DNA from: Onthophagus taurus
Taxonomy: Eukaryota > Arthropoda > Insecta > Coleoptera > Scarabaeidae
Assembly (NCBI RefSeq): GCF_036711975.1
Contig: NC_091966.1
Span: 5,153,501 to 5,217,500 of the forward strand
DNA length: 64,000 nt
Direction of reading: 5' to 3'
Position 1 is the first letter of the stretch; every line of letters begins with the position of its first letter. The notes below the pieces were generated by a model that saw only the letters and a program-made list of their open reading frames with translations, was not told where the DNA came from and ran no database searches. This document shows positions 34,421 through 46,395 of the stretch, in pieces. Made by a program: the position numbers and the translations under genes.

Positions 34421-34735
34421 TGTGGCGCCTCGAGACCTAAGTTTTAGCAGGTGAAGTTGTAGATCTTTTGATTAATTATGCCGAGGTTGCATGAGTACAA
34501 GGCTTAGTGATTAATATTATCTCAACCTGCGACTGGTTATCATATTGTGGCGCCTCAGATGCAAACAGCTCCGGCTTTATCGAAAGCTTAACCAGTAAAG
34601 TTGTTGACCTGTTGATTAATTAAGCAGAGGTCGCTTATCGTCATCATATTAAGACGCCTGCACTGCAAGCAGCCTCATCTCAATCAAAAAGAGTGTGGAT
34701 TTTTTCACTCATTAAGCCGAGGTCGTTTGCGGCAG
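34421..34735 (+). repeat. Degenerate tandem repeat, three units of about 115 bp
   Basis: ATTGTGGCGCCTCGAGAC (34421), ATTGTGGCGCCTCAGATGC (34546) and ATTAAGACGCCTGCACTGC (34657) each head a unit that continues with a GTTGATTAATTA and CCGAGGTCG block. Origin unknown; it may belong to the Ty3 element on its left. Confidence 0.55.
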
Positions 34736-34960
34736 AGAATTGTGGAAACTTATAGCATAATAAATTCTCTTACAATAAAAACAAAGAAATGTTAGTTAGG
34801 AAAAGTTCTCAGGCATAAAATTGGGCATATAGAACTCCATCCGAATCAAAAGTTGCTGCAACGAAAGTATTTCAACGATCGGCAACAAAGGGATATTAAC
34901 ACTTTTAGTGATAATTGTATTTTGACTTTTCAAACAAATAATATCATCCATTGAGTAAAC

Positions 34961-35079
34961 TAAGACAACTAAACCCGAATGTTTCTAGTTCTAGGTCTAA
35001 TATTAGTTCTAGTTTTAGTTCACTGAAAAAATACAACAATCTAATGCTTAAACTAGAACTAACACTAGTCGTCTAAAGG
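34961..35079. mobile_element. CTAG-rich MITE, short copy
   Basis: Inverted ends TAAGACAACTAAACCCGAAT and CACTAGTCGTCTAAAG around CTAGTTCTAGGTCTAATATT-type sequence, about 120 bp. Member of the family detailed at 35917. Confidence 0.7.
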
Positions 35080-35442
35080 GACATACGACTAAAAATATAC
35101 AATAATTTAACGTTGAATAACAATAAAAACTAGAACTATCGTTCATGATTATATGAGGCCATCAGTGCAAAAGTGGTGAAACCCACATTTTTTCTTGTTT
35201 GCTGTTCTGGTTTTATATATATTCCTTACATTACCAATTATCAATACAAAAGTAGAGTAAAGCCACCTTTTGATATTCAAAAGCAGATGGAGCTGAAAAA
35301 TCGTTTTTGCACAGCACATAATATAACAAAGTAATAGAGCAAAAGTGGTGTAAGTTGAATACAACACTTTTGCATTATGGCAAGACGAAATTTCATTGGA
35401 AATCTTAAAGCCAATGCCAAACGAATTATATAGAAATAAATC

Positions 35443-35925
35443 ATGGACGAAGAAGATGATACTACTGGAGGTAAGTTAAAATATTGTGTTATTACCGCAA
35501 ATTAGAAACAAACATGTTAACGTTTAAGTATGTACTTAAACAATGGTGGTTAGAGTTGGAGATTTTGAAGAATCTGGCTCTGAATATCTGCCATCCCCTG
35601 CACTCTCATCAGACAATGATGACTCTGAAGAAGTCCAGCAAAGCAGAACTGGTTCAACCACAAATTTACAACAGCCACAGCCAAGCAGAGCTAATTTAAT
35701 AACAGCAGAACCGCAAGTAAGTATACCTGGACAAGGGCCAGCAGCTGAAACCATAGATGAAACTCCTATCCTCAGAAGTAGAAAGAGACTTGGTAGCGAA
35801 ATGTGCTTAAATTAAAACGAGCAAAAGGCGAACAATATAAAAACTACAAAGAGAACATTGTTCCTGCGAAGACACTTAAAACAGGCGAATGTCCATGTGT
35901 TTTCAAAGAACTTTCTGAAGACGCA
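35443..35925 (+). pseudogene. Front part of an unclassified transposon-associated protein
   Basis: Exon 1 begins MDEEDDTTG at 35443, followed by a GGTAAGTT donor. A second open part (35543-35815) is acidic and Ser-rich (ESGSEYLPSPALSSDNDDSE), then LRSRKRLGSE. After a frameshift comes KLKRAKGEQYKNYKENIVPA and KTLKTGECPC. The basic RSRKR / YKnYKg..vPAK.lk...C pattern is common to a multicopy insect protein family of unknown function. The ORF is cut by a MITE at 35917 just after the first Cys motif, so the putative catalytic part is lost. Confidence 0.5.
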
Positions 35926-36310
35926 CGGCTAAACCCGATACTTTCTAGTTCTAGGTCTAGTGTTAGTTCTAGTTTGAGTTCAATAAAAAGTTTTGTTTTG
36001 CTAGTGCAAAACTAGAACTAACACTAGACCGAGAACTAGAAACATTCGGGTTTAACCACATGTGTCTCAAGACGCCTAAACCCGAACTAGAACTAGATAC
36101 TTTCTAATTCTAGGTCTAGTGTTAGTTCTAGTTTTAGTTCAATAAAAATATGCAACATAATATCTTATGCTAATTACGCTACTTACCACTGTCTCTAGAA
36201 CTAACATTACACCTACAAGTGGAAACATTCAGGTTTAGCCGTTTTAAGAGACGCACGGCTAAACGGAATGTTTTTAGTTCTAGGTCTAGTGTTAGTCTAG
36301 TTTTATTTGT
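35917..36310. mobile_element. Two and a half adjacent CTAG-rich MITEs
   Basis: Copy 1, 35917-36069; copy 2, 36068-36246; half copy, 36244-36310. Each has ends AAGACGCACGGCTAAACCCG and an interior of repeated CTAG words (TTCTAGTTCTAGGTCTAGTG) with the reverse complement across a short spacer. Neighbouring copies share end sequences, as if one inserted into the end of another. No coding capacity. Confidence 0.8.
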
Positions 36311-36620
36311 TATTCAGCGCTAGATAGTTGTGTATTTTTATTGAGCAATAACGGACACTGAAAGACTTTTTTTTAGGAGTGTATGTAGACTTTTTTGAGT
36401 TAAAGATATGATTATGTTTTGTGTTCCCCTTGATTAATAATAACTTAGTTCTTATGTAAAATATGGAAATAATATGGACTTCTTACATGTTTTGTTAAAA
36501 AATTTCATTAAATTACATTTCGGGAGCTGAGATATTATCATTTTCCGAGCTGTATGTAGACTTTATTGTATCACTGTAAATACTTAGTTTGGGGTTACAC
36601 CATTTTTGCGTTACGGCCTC

Positions 36621-38004
36621 ATATATCCTATAGACAACTCGGGGAATACCTCGAATTTATCTATGAACATGGAATAGAGCAACTTGAAGAATAACCCGAA
36701 CTGTATTCTATCTATGAGCGCTAACATTTATATTAAAATATATTCAAAGTCCATTATGTCGAGGTTTAACTGTATTTCGAATTCATTTTGAGATATTTAG
36801 ATTGTTCATTGTTAAATTGCCCTTTAATAAAACGTTCTTTTTTTGTAGTAATAGTTCTCGTTAAGAAATCGATTGCATCAATACATTAAAGCGTTATTTA
36901 AATCAAGCGGATCTTTCGTAAAACGAAATCAATTTGGTCTGCCTACTGTTGGCGGAGTTACACGCAACATTAGAGGCCAATTAAAGTAGTTGAAACCAAC
37001 CGTGACGAATGATTAAACTGATTTTCCATCATTTTATAACGTTTAATTATGAGCTTATGAGGTGTGTATTATATAAATTAATAGGTGATTATCTCAATAA
37101 TGATTTTGTTTTAATTGGTATTAATCGGTGCCAAAAAAAATTTAAGGAACTCAAAATTGAAATTGAAAACGTGATGGTAATTTTTCTCAAGGAGTTTCAT
37201 TGAAAAAAGATTGACGTCGAAATTGGCTATGTCGGATCTCCGTGATGTGATAAAAATCAATGTCAACGGAATTACAACGCGTTAGAATCTTGTGAAACAT
37301 TCGAGGATGGAATTCCGAGCACTTTGCCTCATCATCCTTTACATTATTTAAAGGTCGCACCACTTACTATAGATTGTCGAGGGCAATTTGATTAATAATC
37401 GAACGGTTGATTTACAAGAAAGGATACATATTGTTGTTTGAAAATGAAATTGAGACGGGCACGAATTTGTTGTCGTGAACAAATGACTCACTCAATGGAT
37501 GATATCAATGTTAAATAAAAATTTTGTTTTAAAAATCAAAATGTTTTGCTTTAAAAAAATATGATAATTATAAAAAATCTTATATTTCGAAAAAGAAAGA
37601 CAACATTTATTTAGACTTAAAGTAAAATTAGACTTGCAAATGAAGACAACATTAAAAAAAATTTGGTTTTATTGAGATAGAAAAATATTAACTTTTAGAA
37701 AATAACTCTCTTGTGTTACTTTTTCGCTCCAACTCTTCGTAGCCGACTTCTCACTATCTCTAGTTGTTAAATCTAGCTTTAGACGGCGCTTTTGTTCACA
37801 ATTGCCTCCGGTTGAAATAGTCTCTCGGTGATAAAAATCCACAATTCTGCCATCCAAAGGACTGGTCCCATCTCATGTAAACATTTACTAAACTCGAAGT
37901 TTTAAGGTCAAACTCATATTCGTTCAAACTTTTCAAACTCCTTTTTTAACTTAATAAATACGTTTTCCTTCTGTTCATCCCAGTCGACCTTGTTTTTAGC
38001 CGTG
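36621..38004. other. Intergenic DNA, no gene recognised
   Basis: AT-rich sequence without repeats shared with the rest of the window. Open frames at 37009-37203 and 37669-37857 have no recognisable domain. Confidence 0.35.
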
Positions 38005-38009
38005 TGTCT

Positions 38010-38385
38010 CTTAAAACGACTAAACCCGAATGTTTCTAGTTCTAGATCTAGTGCTAGTTCTAAAGCTAGTGTTAGTTCTAGTTTTAGTTGTTATTTACCG
38101 ATAGATTCTTGTATATCTTTGTTGAACTAAAACTAGAACTAACACTAGACCTAGAACTAGAATCATTTGGGTTTAGCCGTCTTGAAAGACGTGCGGCAAA
38201 ACCCGAATGTTTCTAATTCTAGCTCTAGTGTTAGTTCTAGTTTTACTTGTTATTCAGTGATAGCTCGTACATTCTTGTTGAACCAAAAGTAGAATTAACA
38301 CTAAACCTAGAACTAGAAACATTCGAGTTTTAGGTCTAGTGTTAGTTCTTGTTTTAGTTATTAGAGACGCACGGCTAAACTCGAT
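38010..38385. mobile_element. CTAG-rich MITE cluster
   Basis: Full copy 38010-38187 (ACGACTAAACCCGAATG to CATTTGGGTTTAGCCGTC), second copy about 38185-38330, and a terminal remnant to 38385 that ends GAGACGCACGGCTAAACTCG. Again the copies abut end to end. Same family as 34961 and 35917. Confidence 0.8.
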
Positions 38386-38464
38386 CAAGATCTTTATTTT
38401 ATCTTATGAATTTTAAGTCTCAAACTAACAACATTACAAATCACGAATAAAATAAATTAAATGC

Positions 38465-41400
38465 TTAATTTAAAACTATACAGAGTTAGGGCTAAAAAAT
38501 CATAACAACCTAACTTATAAAAAGTAAGAAATTATTTTTGTATCATTAAATGTTGACTAAACTTACTTCAAAATGTTCTTTATTTCATCATAATATCTCA
38601 ATTCGTTCTTGAGATACGATGTTTGCAATTTCTATTTTTCAAATCTATATCAATCAAAAGTGTAGAGTTGTGTTTAAAAAGTAATCATAGCCAGGTTTAT
38701 GGAACCAAAGAATTTATTTATGGCACATTTAATCTTCATTAACTTCACTTTAAATTGCTTCTAATTTTATCATTATATCTCAGCTCGTTCTCGAGATACA
38801 ACTTTTTAAATTTTTATTTCTATAGTATAAGTAATAGCGCAGAATTGAGGCTAAAAAATCATAATAAACAGATTTATAATAAAAAATTGTTTTTGGAGCA
38901 TGAAATATTGACTAAATCTGCTTCAAAATGTTCTGTATTTCATCAGGATATCTCAATTCGTTCTCGAGATATTATTTTTTTAAATTTCTTTTTTTCAAAT
39001 CTACATCAAATAAATATGTAGAGTTGAGTTTAAAAAGTAATCATAGCCAGGTTTATGGAACCAAAGAATTTATTTATGGCACATTTAATCTTCATTAACT
39101 TCACTTTAAATTGCTTCTAATTTTATCATTATATCTCAGCTCGTTCTCGAGATACAACTTTTTAAATTTTTATTTCTATAGTATAAGTAATAGCGCAGAG
39201 TTGAGGCTAAAAAATCATAATAAACAGATTTATAATAAAAAATTGTTTTTGGAGCATGAAATATTGACTAAATCTGCTTCAAAATGTTCTGTATTTCATC
39301 AGGATATCTCAATTCGTTCTCGAGATATTATTTTTTTAAATTTCTTTTTTTCAAATCTACATCAAATAAATATGTAGAGTTGAGTTTAAAAAGTAATCAT
39401 AGCCAGGTTTATGGAAGCAAGGAATTTATTTATGGCACATATAATCTTCATTAACTTCGCTTTAAATTGCTTCTAATTTCATCGTTATATCTCAGCTCGT
39501 TCTCGAGATACGACTTTTTAAATTTTTATTTCTATAGTAAAAGTAATAGCGTAGAGTTAGAGTTAAGAAGTCATAAAAAGCAGATTTTTAGAAAACATGA
39601 AATTGTTTTTGGTGCATGAAATATTGACTAAATTTGCTTTAAAATGTTCCTTATTTCATCATAATATCTCAATTCGTTCTTGAGATACGATGTTTTTAAT
39701 TTCTATTCTTCAAATCTATAGCAATCAAATGTGTAGAGTTGTGTTGAAAAAGTAATCATAGCCAGGTTTATGGAAGCAAAAAATTTATATATGGCACATT
39801 TAATCTTTATTAACTTCATTTTAAATTGATTTTAATTTCATCGTTATATCTTAGCTGGTTCTCGAGATACGACTTTTTAAATTTTTATTTCTATGGTATA
39901 AGTAATAGCACAGAGTTGAGGCTAAAAAATCATAATAAACATATTTATAATAAAAAATTGTTTTTGGAGCATGAAATATTGACTAAATCTGCTTCAAAAT
40001 GTTCTGTATTTCATCAGGATATCTCAATTCGTTCTTGAGATATTATTTTTTTAAATTTCTTTTTTTCAAATCTACATTAAATAAATATGTAGAGTTGGGT
40101 TTAAAAAGTAATCATAACCAGGTTTATGGAAGCAAAGAATTTATTTATGGCACATTTCATCTTCATTAACTTCGCTTTAAATTGCTTCTAATTTCATTGT
40201 TATATCTCAGCTCGTTCTCGAGATACGACTTTTTAAATTTTTATTTCTATAGTAAAAGTAATAGCGTAGAGTTAGAGTTAAGAAGTCATAAAAAGCAGAT
40301 TTTTAGAAAACATGAAATTGTTTTTGGAGCATTAAATATTGACTAAATTTGCTTTAAAATGTTCCTTATTTCATCATAATATCTCAATTCGTTCTTGAGA
40401 TACGATGTTTTTAATTTCTATTCTTCAAATGTATATCAATCAAAAGTGTTGAGTTGTGTTTAAAAAGTAATCATAGCCTGGTTTATGAAACCAAAGAGGT
40501 TATTTAGGGCACATTTAATCTTCATTAAATTTACTTCAAAATGCTTTTAATTTTATTACTATATCCCAATTCGTTCGTGAGATACGATTTTTTGAATTTT
40601 TATTGTTAAAATATAAAAACTATGCAGAGTTGGGGCTAAAAAATCATAACAACCTAACTTATAAAAAGTAAGAAATTATTTTTGTATCAATAAATGTTGA
40701 CTAAATTTGCTTCAAAACGTTCTTTACTTCATCATGACATCTCAATTCGTTTTTGAGATACGATGTTTTTAATTTCTATTCTTCAAATCTATATCAATCA
40801 AATGTGTAGAAGTGTGTTTAAAAAGTAACCATAGCCAGGTTTATAGAACCAAAGAATTTATTTATGGCACATTTAATCTTCATTACCTTCACTTTAAATT
40901 ACTTCTAATTTCATCGTTATATCTCAGCTCGTTCACAAGATACGACTTTTTAAATTTTTATTTCTATAGTATAAGTAATAGCGGAGAGTTGGGACTAAAA
41001 AATCATAAAAAAACAGATTTATAGAAAATATGAAATTGTTCTTGGAGCATTAAATATTAACTAAATTTGCTTCAAAACGTTCTATATTTCATCATAATAT
41101 CTCAATTCGTTCTTGAGATACGATGTTTTTAATTTCTATTCTTCAAATCTATATCAATCAAAAGTGTAGAGTTGTGTTTAAAAAGTAATCATAGCCAGGT
41201 TTATGGAACCAAAAAATTTATTTATAGCACATTTCATCTTCATTAACTTCGCTTTAAATTGCTTCTAATTTCATCGTTATATCTCAGCTCGTTCACGAGA
41301 TACGACTTTTTAAATTTTTATTTCTATACTATAAGTAATAGCGCAGAGTTGGGGTTAAAAAATCATAACAAACAGATTTACAGAAAATAAGAAATTGTTT

Positions 41401-41505
41401 TTGGAGCATTAAATATTGACTAAATTTGCTTCAAAATGTTCTTCATTTCATGATGATATCTCAATTCGTTCTTGAGATACAATTTTTAAAATTTTTTTTT
41501 TTTTA
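38465..41505 (+). repeat. Satellite 2, left arm: 356-bp dimers
   Basis: Roughly 8.5 dimers. The repeat start AAGTAATCATAGCCAGG and the companion block TTGACTAAATCTGCTTC recur at about 356-358 bp. Each dimer has two related subunits of about 178 bp, both carrying an inverted dyad TATCTC...GAGATA with a short spacer containing TCGTTC. Two adjacent dimers (38685-39040 and 39041-39396) differ by very few bases, showing recent duplication; identical 88-codon frames at 38755 and 39111 are a by-product. It runs opposite to the arm at 42955. Confidence 0.95.
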
Positions 41506-42954
41506 AATATAATCGATTTGAGATGTAATTTTTTGATGTAACTTTGAAATGGTTGTCGAAAATTTTCTAAACATAATCTAGCGTTAAAACACTTTAGCTC
41601 CTGTAGATAAAATCTAAAACTATCAACTATACATTAACTTTGTGGCATTATCATGAAGAAACCGCCTTCGTCTTTGCACACGTAACTTTGGGCTTCATGC
41701 AAATCGTAATTAACCCGGAGACGTAACCAACTCGTGCAGAAAAAATCATCGTCTCTGAGGTAAAGAAAGATTTTCCATTCTTTATTATTTTTCATTATTA
41801 ATTTGGAATTAAGTAATAGTCACAAAAGTACATGTAATAGTCAAAAATGAAATATTTCAACCAAAAATTATTATACAATTTGTATTGTTATTTATTAATA
41901 TTCTTTCCGCATCGTTGTATGCAGTTTTCTCAGGCTGTTTAGAACGTTCGTTCTTAATTATTCTTATTATGCTTCTTTCGGGCTCTCTTTGTGGAGATCG
42001 ACTTCAATTATGAGCGAAACTTCGCTGTTAAGTAATAGCTGTCGGAAGGAGAAGACTTTTTGACGTGTGAAAATTAAATCGAGTGTTATAATTAATTCGT
42101 ACAATTTTTTAACACATTTTCGAATTATTTCTTTAGTTATGAGAGTCGATTTAACATATTAATTGCTAAAAGCGTTTTATACGTTTTAGGTATAAAAGCC
42201 ATTAAAAATTTTTGAATCAATTCCCAAACAATACATATTACGAAATTTAATTCACTCATTTAATTTTAGGCTTAATAATTATCCAATAAATAAGTTAACC
42301 TATTTTAACCGTGAGTTCCTCAATTATTAATTATCGTTTGTTTCACCTTTATTGAACTTTGAACTCGACTTGAAACAAAAAGAAGAACTTCGATTACAAG
42401 TTTAATATTTTCAGTTTGATTTAAGAGCCGTTTTGTGTATTTATTCGACATCGATGCTTGTTTATGTTACATAATGCCCATTTTCGTGATGCATCATCGT
42501 GATTACTCGTGTATATAGTATAAATACCATTTACGAGACACCTCAAATGTATGTGTGTACGAGGTATCCGACCAATTTTCGATCGCGTTCGAACAACGCC
42601 AACAATAAAATAACTTTAAATAACGGTTATTACAGGAACTCCTCACTGAAAATGTCACACGTATCACATTAATCTATTTTCGTTGACAGTTTTCGGGTAA
42701 TGCAAACTCGTTATTAAATCGTTTTTCATTAAAACAAGCGTAAGATCATTAAATCTAATCGATTTTCTTTATTTGAATCGAGTTCCTTTCTAATGCGTAA
42801 TCAAGCTGAAATGAAATATTGATAATTTTGAAATAAATTTTACTGACATTATAATATGTGCAATATCATGCTGTAGGTTATATTTTAACAAGGTGTATAT
42901 GATAAGAAATTATAGTAATGACTTTATTTCGAAATATAGTAAAACCTCGACTTT
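41506..42954. other. Non-satellite spacer between inverted satellite arms
   Basis: 1.45 kb of ordinary AT-rich DNA between the two satellite 2 arms. It contains a CpG-richer patch at 41650-41760 and a stretch resembling a promoter (GTATATAGTATAAATACC at 42510-42528). No open frame of note and no recognisable gene. Confidence 0.4.
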
Positions 42955-45478
42955 TTAAACACAACTTATATACACGTTTGATTGATATAGATTTGAAGAA
43001 TATAAATTAAAATCATCGTATCTCAAGAACGAATTGGGATATTACGATGAAATAAAGAACGTTTTGAAGCAAATTTAGTCAATATTTAATGATACAAAAA
43101 TAATTTGTTACTTTTTATAAGTTAGGTTGTTATGATTTTTTAGCCCCAACTCTGCATAGTTATTACATTTTAACAATAATTATAATTCAAAAAATCGTAT
43201 CTCAATATCGAATTGAGATATAACGATAAAATTAAAGGCATTTTCAAGCAAATTTAATGAAGATTAAATGTGACATAAATAACTTCTTTGCTACCATAAA
43301 CCTGGTTATGATTATTTTTTAAACCCAACTCTACATATTTATTTGATGTAGATTTGAAAAATAGAAATTTAAAAAAGTTGTATCTTAAGAACGAATTGAG
43401 ATATCATGATGAAATAAAGAACATTTTGAAGCGGATCTAGTCAATATTTCATGCTCCAAAAACAATTTCATATTTTCCATAAATCTGTTTTTTATGATTT
43501 TTTAGCTCCAACTCTACGCTATTACTTTTACTATAGAAATCAAAATTTAAAAAGTCGTATCTCGAGAACGAGCTGAGATATAATAATGAAATTAGAAGCA
43601 ATTTAAAGCGAAGTTAATGAAGATTAAATGCGCCATAAATAAATTCTTTGCGTCCATAAACCTGGCTATGATTACTTTTTAAATACAACTCTACATATTT
43701 GATTGATATAGATTTGAAGAATAGAAATTAAAAACCTCATATCTCAAGAACGAATTGAGATATTATGATGAAATAAGGAACATTTTAAAGCAAATTTAGT
43801 CAATATTTAATGATCCAAAAACAATTTCATGTTTTCTATAAATCGGCTTTTTATGACTTTTTAGCTCCAACTCTTCGCTATTACTTTTACTATAGAAATA
43901 AAAATTTAAAAAGTCGTATCTCGAGAACGAGCTGAGATATAACGATGAAATTAGAAGCTATTTAAAGTGAAATTAATGATGATTAAATGTGCCATAAATA
44001 AATTCTTTGCGTCCATAAACCTGGCTATGATTACTTTTTAAAAACAACTTTAGTCAATTGATTTACATAGATTTGAAGAATAGAAATTAAAAACATCGTA
44101 TCTCAAGAACTAATTGAGATATTATGATGAAATAAGGAATATTTTAAAGTAAATTTAGTCAATATTTAATGCTCTAAAAATAATTTCTTATTTTCTATTA
44201 ATCTGGATATTATGATTTTTTAACCCCAACTCTGCATAGTTGTTATATTTTGGCAATAGAAATGCAAAAAATCGTATCTCCCGAACGAATTGAGATACAG
44301 CGATAAAATTAAAAGCATTTTGAAGTAAATTTAATGAAGATTAAATGTGCCACAAATAACTTCTTTGCTACTATAAAACTGGTGATGATTATTTTTTAAA
44401 CTCAACTCTGTATATTTGATTAATACAGATTTAAAGAATAGAAATTAAAAATATCTTATCTAAAGAACGAATTGAGATATCACGATGAAATAAAGAACAT
44501 TTTAAAGCAAATTTATCAATATTTATTGATCCAAAGATAAATTGTTGTTTTTTGTTAATTCGGTTATTATGGTTTTTTAACCACAAGTTTGTCTTGTTAG
44601 TTATAATTTAAAAATAACTACTTTAAAAAATCGTATCTCAAGAACGAATTGAGATATAACGATGAAAATAAAAGCAATTTATAGCAAATTTAATGAAGAT
44701 TATGTGTGTCATAAATAACTTCTTAGCTTCTACAACCCTGGCTATGATCATTTTTTAAACCCAACTCTGCATATTTGATTAATATAGATTTAAAGAATAG
44801 AAATTTAAAATATCTTATCTCAAGAACGAATTGAGATATCACAATGAAATAAAGAACATTTTAAAGCACATTTAATCAATATTTATTGATCCAAAAATAA
44901 ATTCTTGGTTTTTGTTAATCCGGTTATTATGGTTTTTTAACCATAACTCTGCGTTATTAGTTATAATTTAAAAATAACTACTTTAAAAAATCATATCTCA
45001 AGAACGAATTGAGATATAACGATGAAAATAAAAGCAGTTTAAAGCAAATTTAATGAAGATTATGTGTGCCATAAATAACTTCTTAGCTTCTACAACCCTG
45101 GCTATGATTATTTTTTAAACCCAACTCTACATATTTGATTAATATAGATTTAAAGAATAGAGATTAAAAATATCTTATCTCAAGAACGATTTGAGATATT
45201 ACGATGAAATAAGGAACATTTTAAAGCAAATTTAATCAATATTTATTGATCCAAAAATAAATTCTTGTTTTTTGTTAATCCGGTTATTATGGTTTTTTAA
45301 CCACAACTCTGCGTTGTTAGTTATAGTTTAAAAATAACTACTTTAAAAAATCGTATCTCAAGAACGAATTGAGATATAACGATGAAAATCAAAGCAATTT
45401 AAAGCAAATTTAATGAAGATAATGTGTGCCATAAATAACTTCTTAGCTTCCACAACCCTGGCTATGATTATTGTTTAA
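42955..45478 (-). repeat. Satellite 2, right arm (inverted), main part
   Basis: Reverse-complement copies of the left-arm units: ATCGTATCTCAAGAACGAAT, GTCAATATTTAATG, AACCTGGCTATGATTA. The period is again about 356 bp with alternating subunits. The half nearer the spacer resembles the left arm; units from about 44450 form a variant (TTGTTAATCCGGTTATTATG) not seen on the left. Confidence 0.95.
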
Positions 45479-45892
45479 ACTCCGGGCAGGCCAGATATTT
45501 GAAAAGAGTTTGGGAGAAAATAAACTCCGGGCAAGCCAGATATTTATTTTGGAATGGATTAAACTCCGGGTACGTCAGACGTTTAATCCAGGAATGAAAC
45601 GAGCATTACGAAGATATCAATAACACTGTTTTATTAATACAAATTTTGGGTTTATATACGAATTCTTACATGCTAATATTATATATTATATTTCTCTTAT
45701 TGTTTTAACATAACAATAATCAAGTATTTTAAAGTAATTAATTTAGGTCGCATAATTGTGCGCGGTGTGCATTACACAATTAGCGATGGCTTTGGTCAGC
45801 AACGCTTGTTAATTTGGGTACTGACTTTATTAAAAAAAGTAAAAAATAAAAAGAAAAATTGAATAGAAAATATTGTTTAATTGAGATTAAAC
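45479..45892. mobile_element. Insertion in satellite 2, possibly a solo LTR
   Basis: 414 bp of unrelated sequence interrupts the array. It starts with three spaced copies of an AACTCCGGG(C/T)A...CAGA motif (45479, 45525, 45562), then AT-rich DNA, then GCGCGGTGTGCATTACACA. The satellite resumes at TTTTTTAAACACAACTCTG. Size and isolation would fit a solo LTR or a small DNA element. No ends were defined with confidence. Confidence 0.35.
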
Positions 45893-46395
45893 AATTATTT
45901 TTTAAACACAACTCTGTTTATTTGATTGATGTAGATTTAAAGAATAGAAATTTAACGTTAAACATGATATCTCAAGAACGAATTGAGATATTATGATGAA
46001 ATGAAAAACATTTGAAAGCAAATTATAAATAACAATTATTTCTTATTTTCCATAAATATTGTTGCTATCAATTTTGTACTACTTTATGTTTGGTCGTTAG
46101 AGATTTTGATAATGGAAGTTTAATAAATCGTATCTCAATAACGGATTGAGATATAACAATGAAATAAGAAGTATTTTAAAGCTAAATTAATAAAGATTAA
46201 ATATGTCATAAATGATTTCTTAGTTTTCACAAATCTCGTTCTTACGATTTTTTAAACTCAACTCTGTGTTTTCATCAATAATTTAAAGAAAGAAATTAAA
46301 ATAATCGTATCTCAAAAACAGATTGAGACATCGTAATGAAACGCAGAACATTTTAAAGCAAATTTTATCGTGATTTAATGTAATAGTTGTGCTAA
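45893..46395 (-). repeat. Satellite 2, right arm, distal part
   Basis: More diverged satellite 2 subunits (ATCTCAAGAACGAATTGAGA at about 45970, then ATCTCAATAACGGATTGAG, then ATCTCAAAAACAGATTGAG) spaced about 170-180 bp. Divergence rises toward the outer edge of the arm, as expected at the margin of an array that is homogenised from its centre. Confidence 0.85.

Larger units (their letters stand above)
35155..36620 (+). mobile_element. DNA transposon with GAGGCC ends carrying a partial ORF
   Basis: The left end GAGGCCATCAGTGCAAAAGT continues GGTGAAACCCA. It is matched inversely at the right by TGGGGTTACACC and ATTTTTGCGTTACGGCCTC. Terminal inverted repeats of about 33 bp, flanked by TATAT/ATATAT. 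Inside lie a gene remnant (35443-35925) and two to three CTAG-rich MITEs inserted later. A second inner copy of the repeat (AAAAGTGGTGTAA at 35341) faces the left end. Superfamily not determined. Confidence 0.65.

Noticed and set aside
38755..39377. Two identical 88-aa ORFs as a duplicated gene
   Set aside because: They are frames that happen to be open in two nearly identical satellite 2 units; other units are interrupted and there is no start context or domain.
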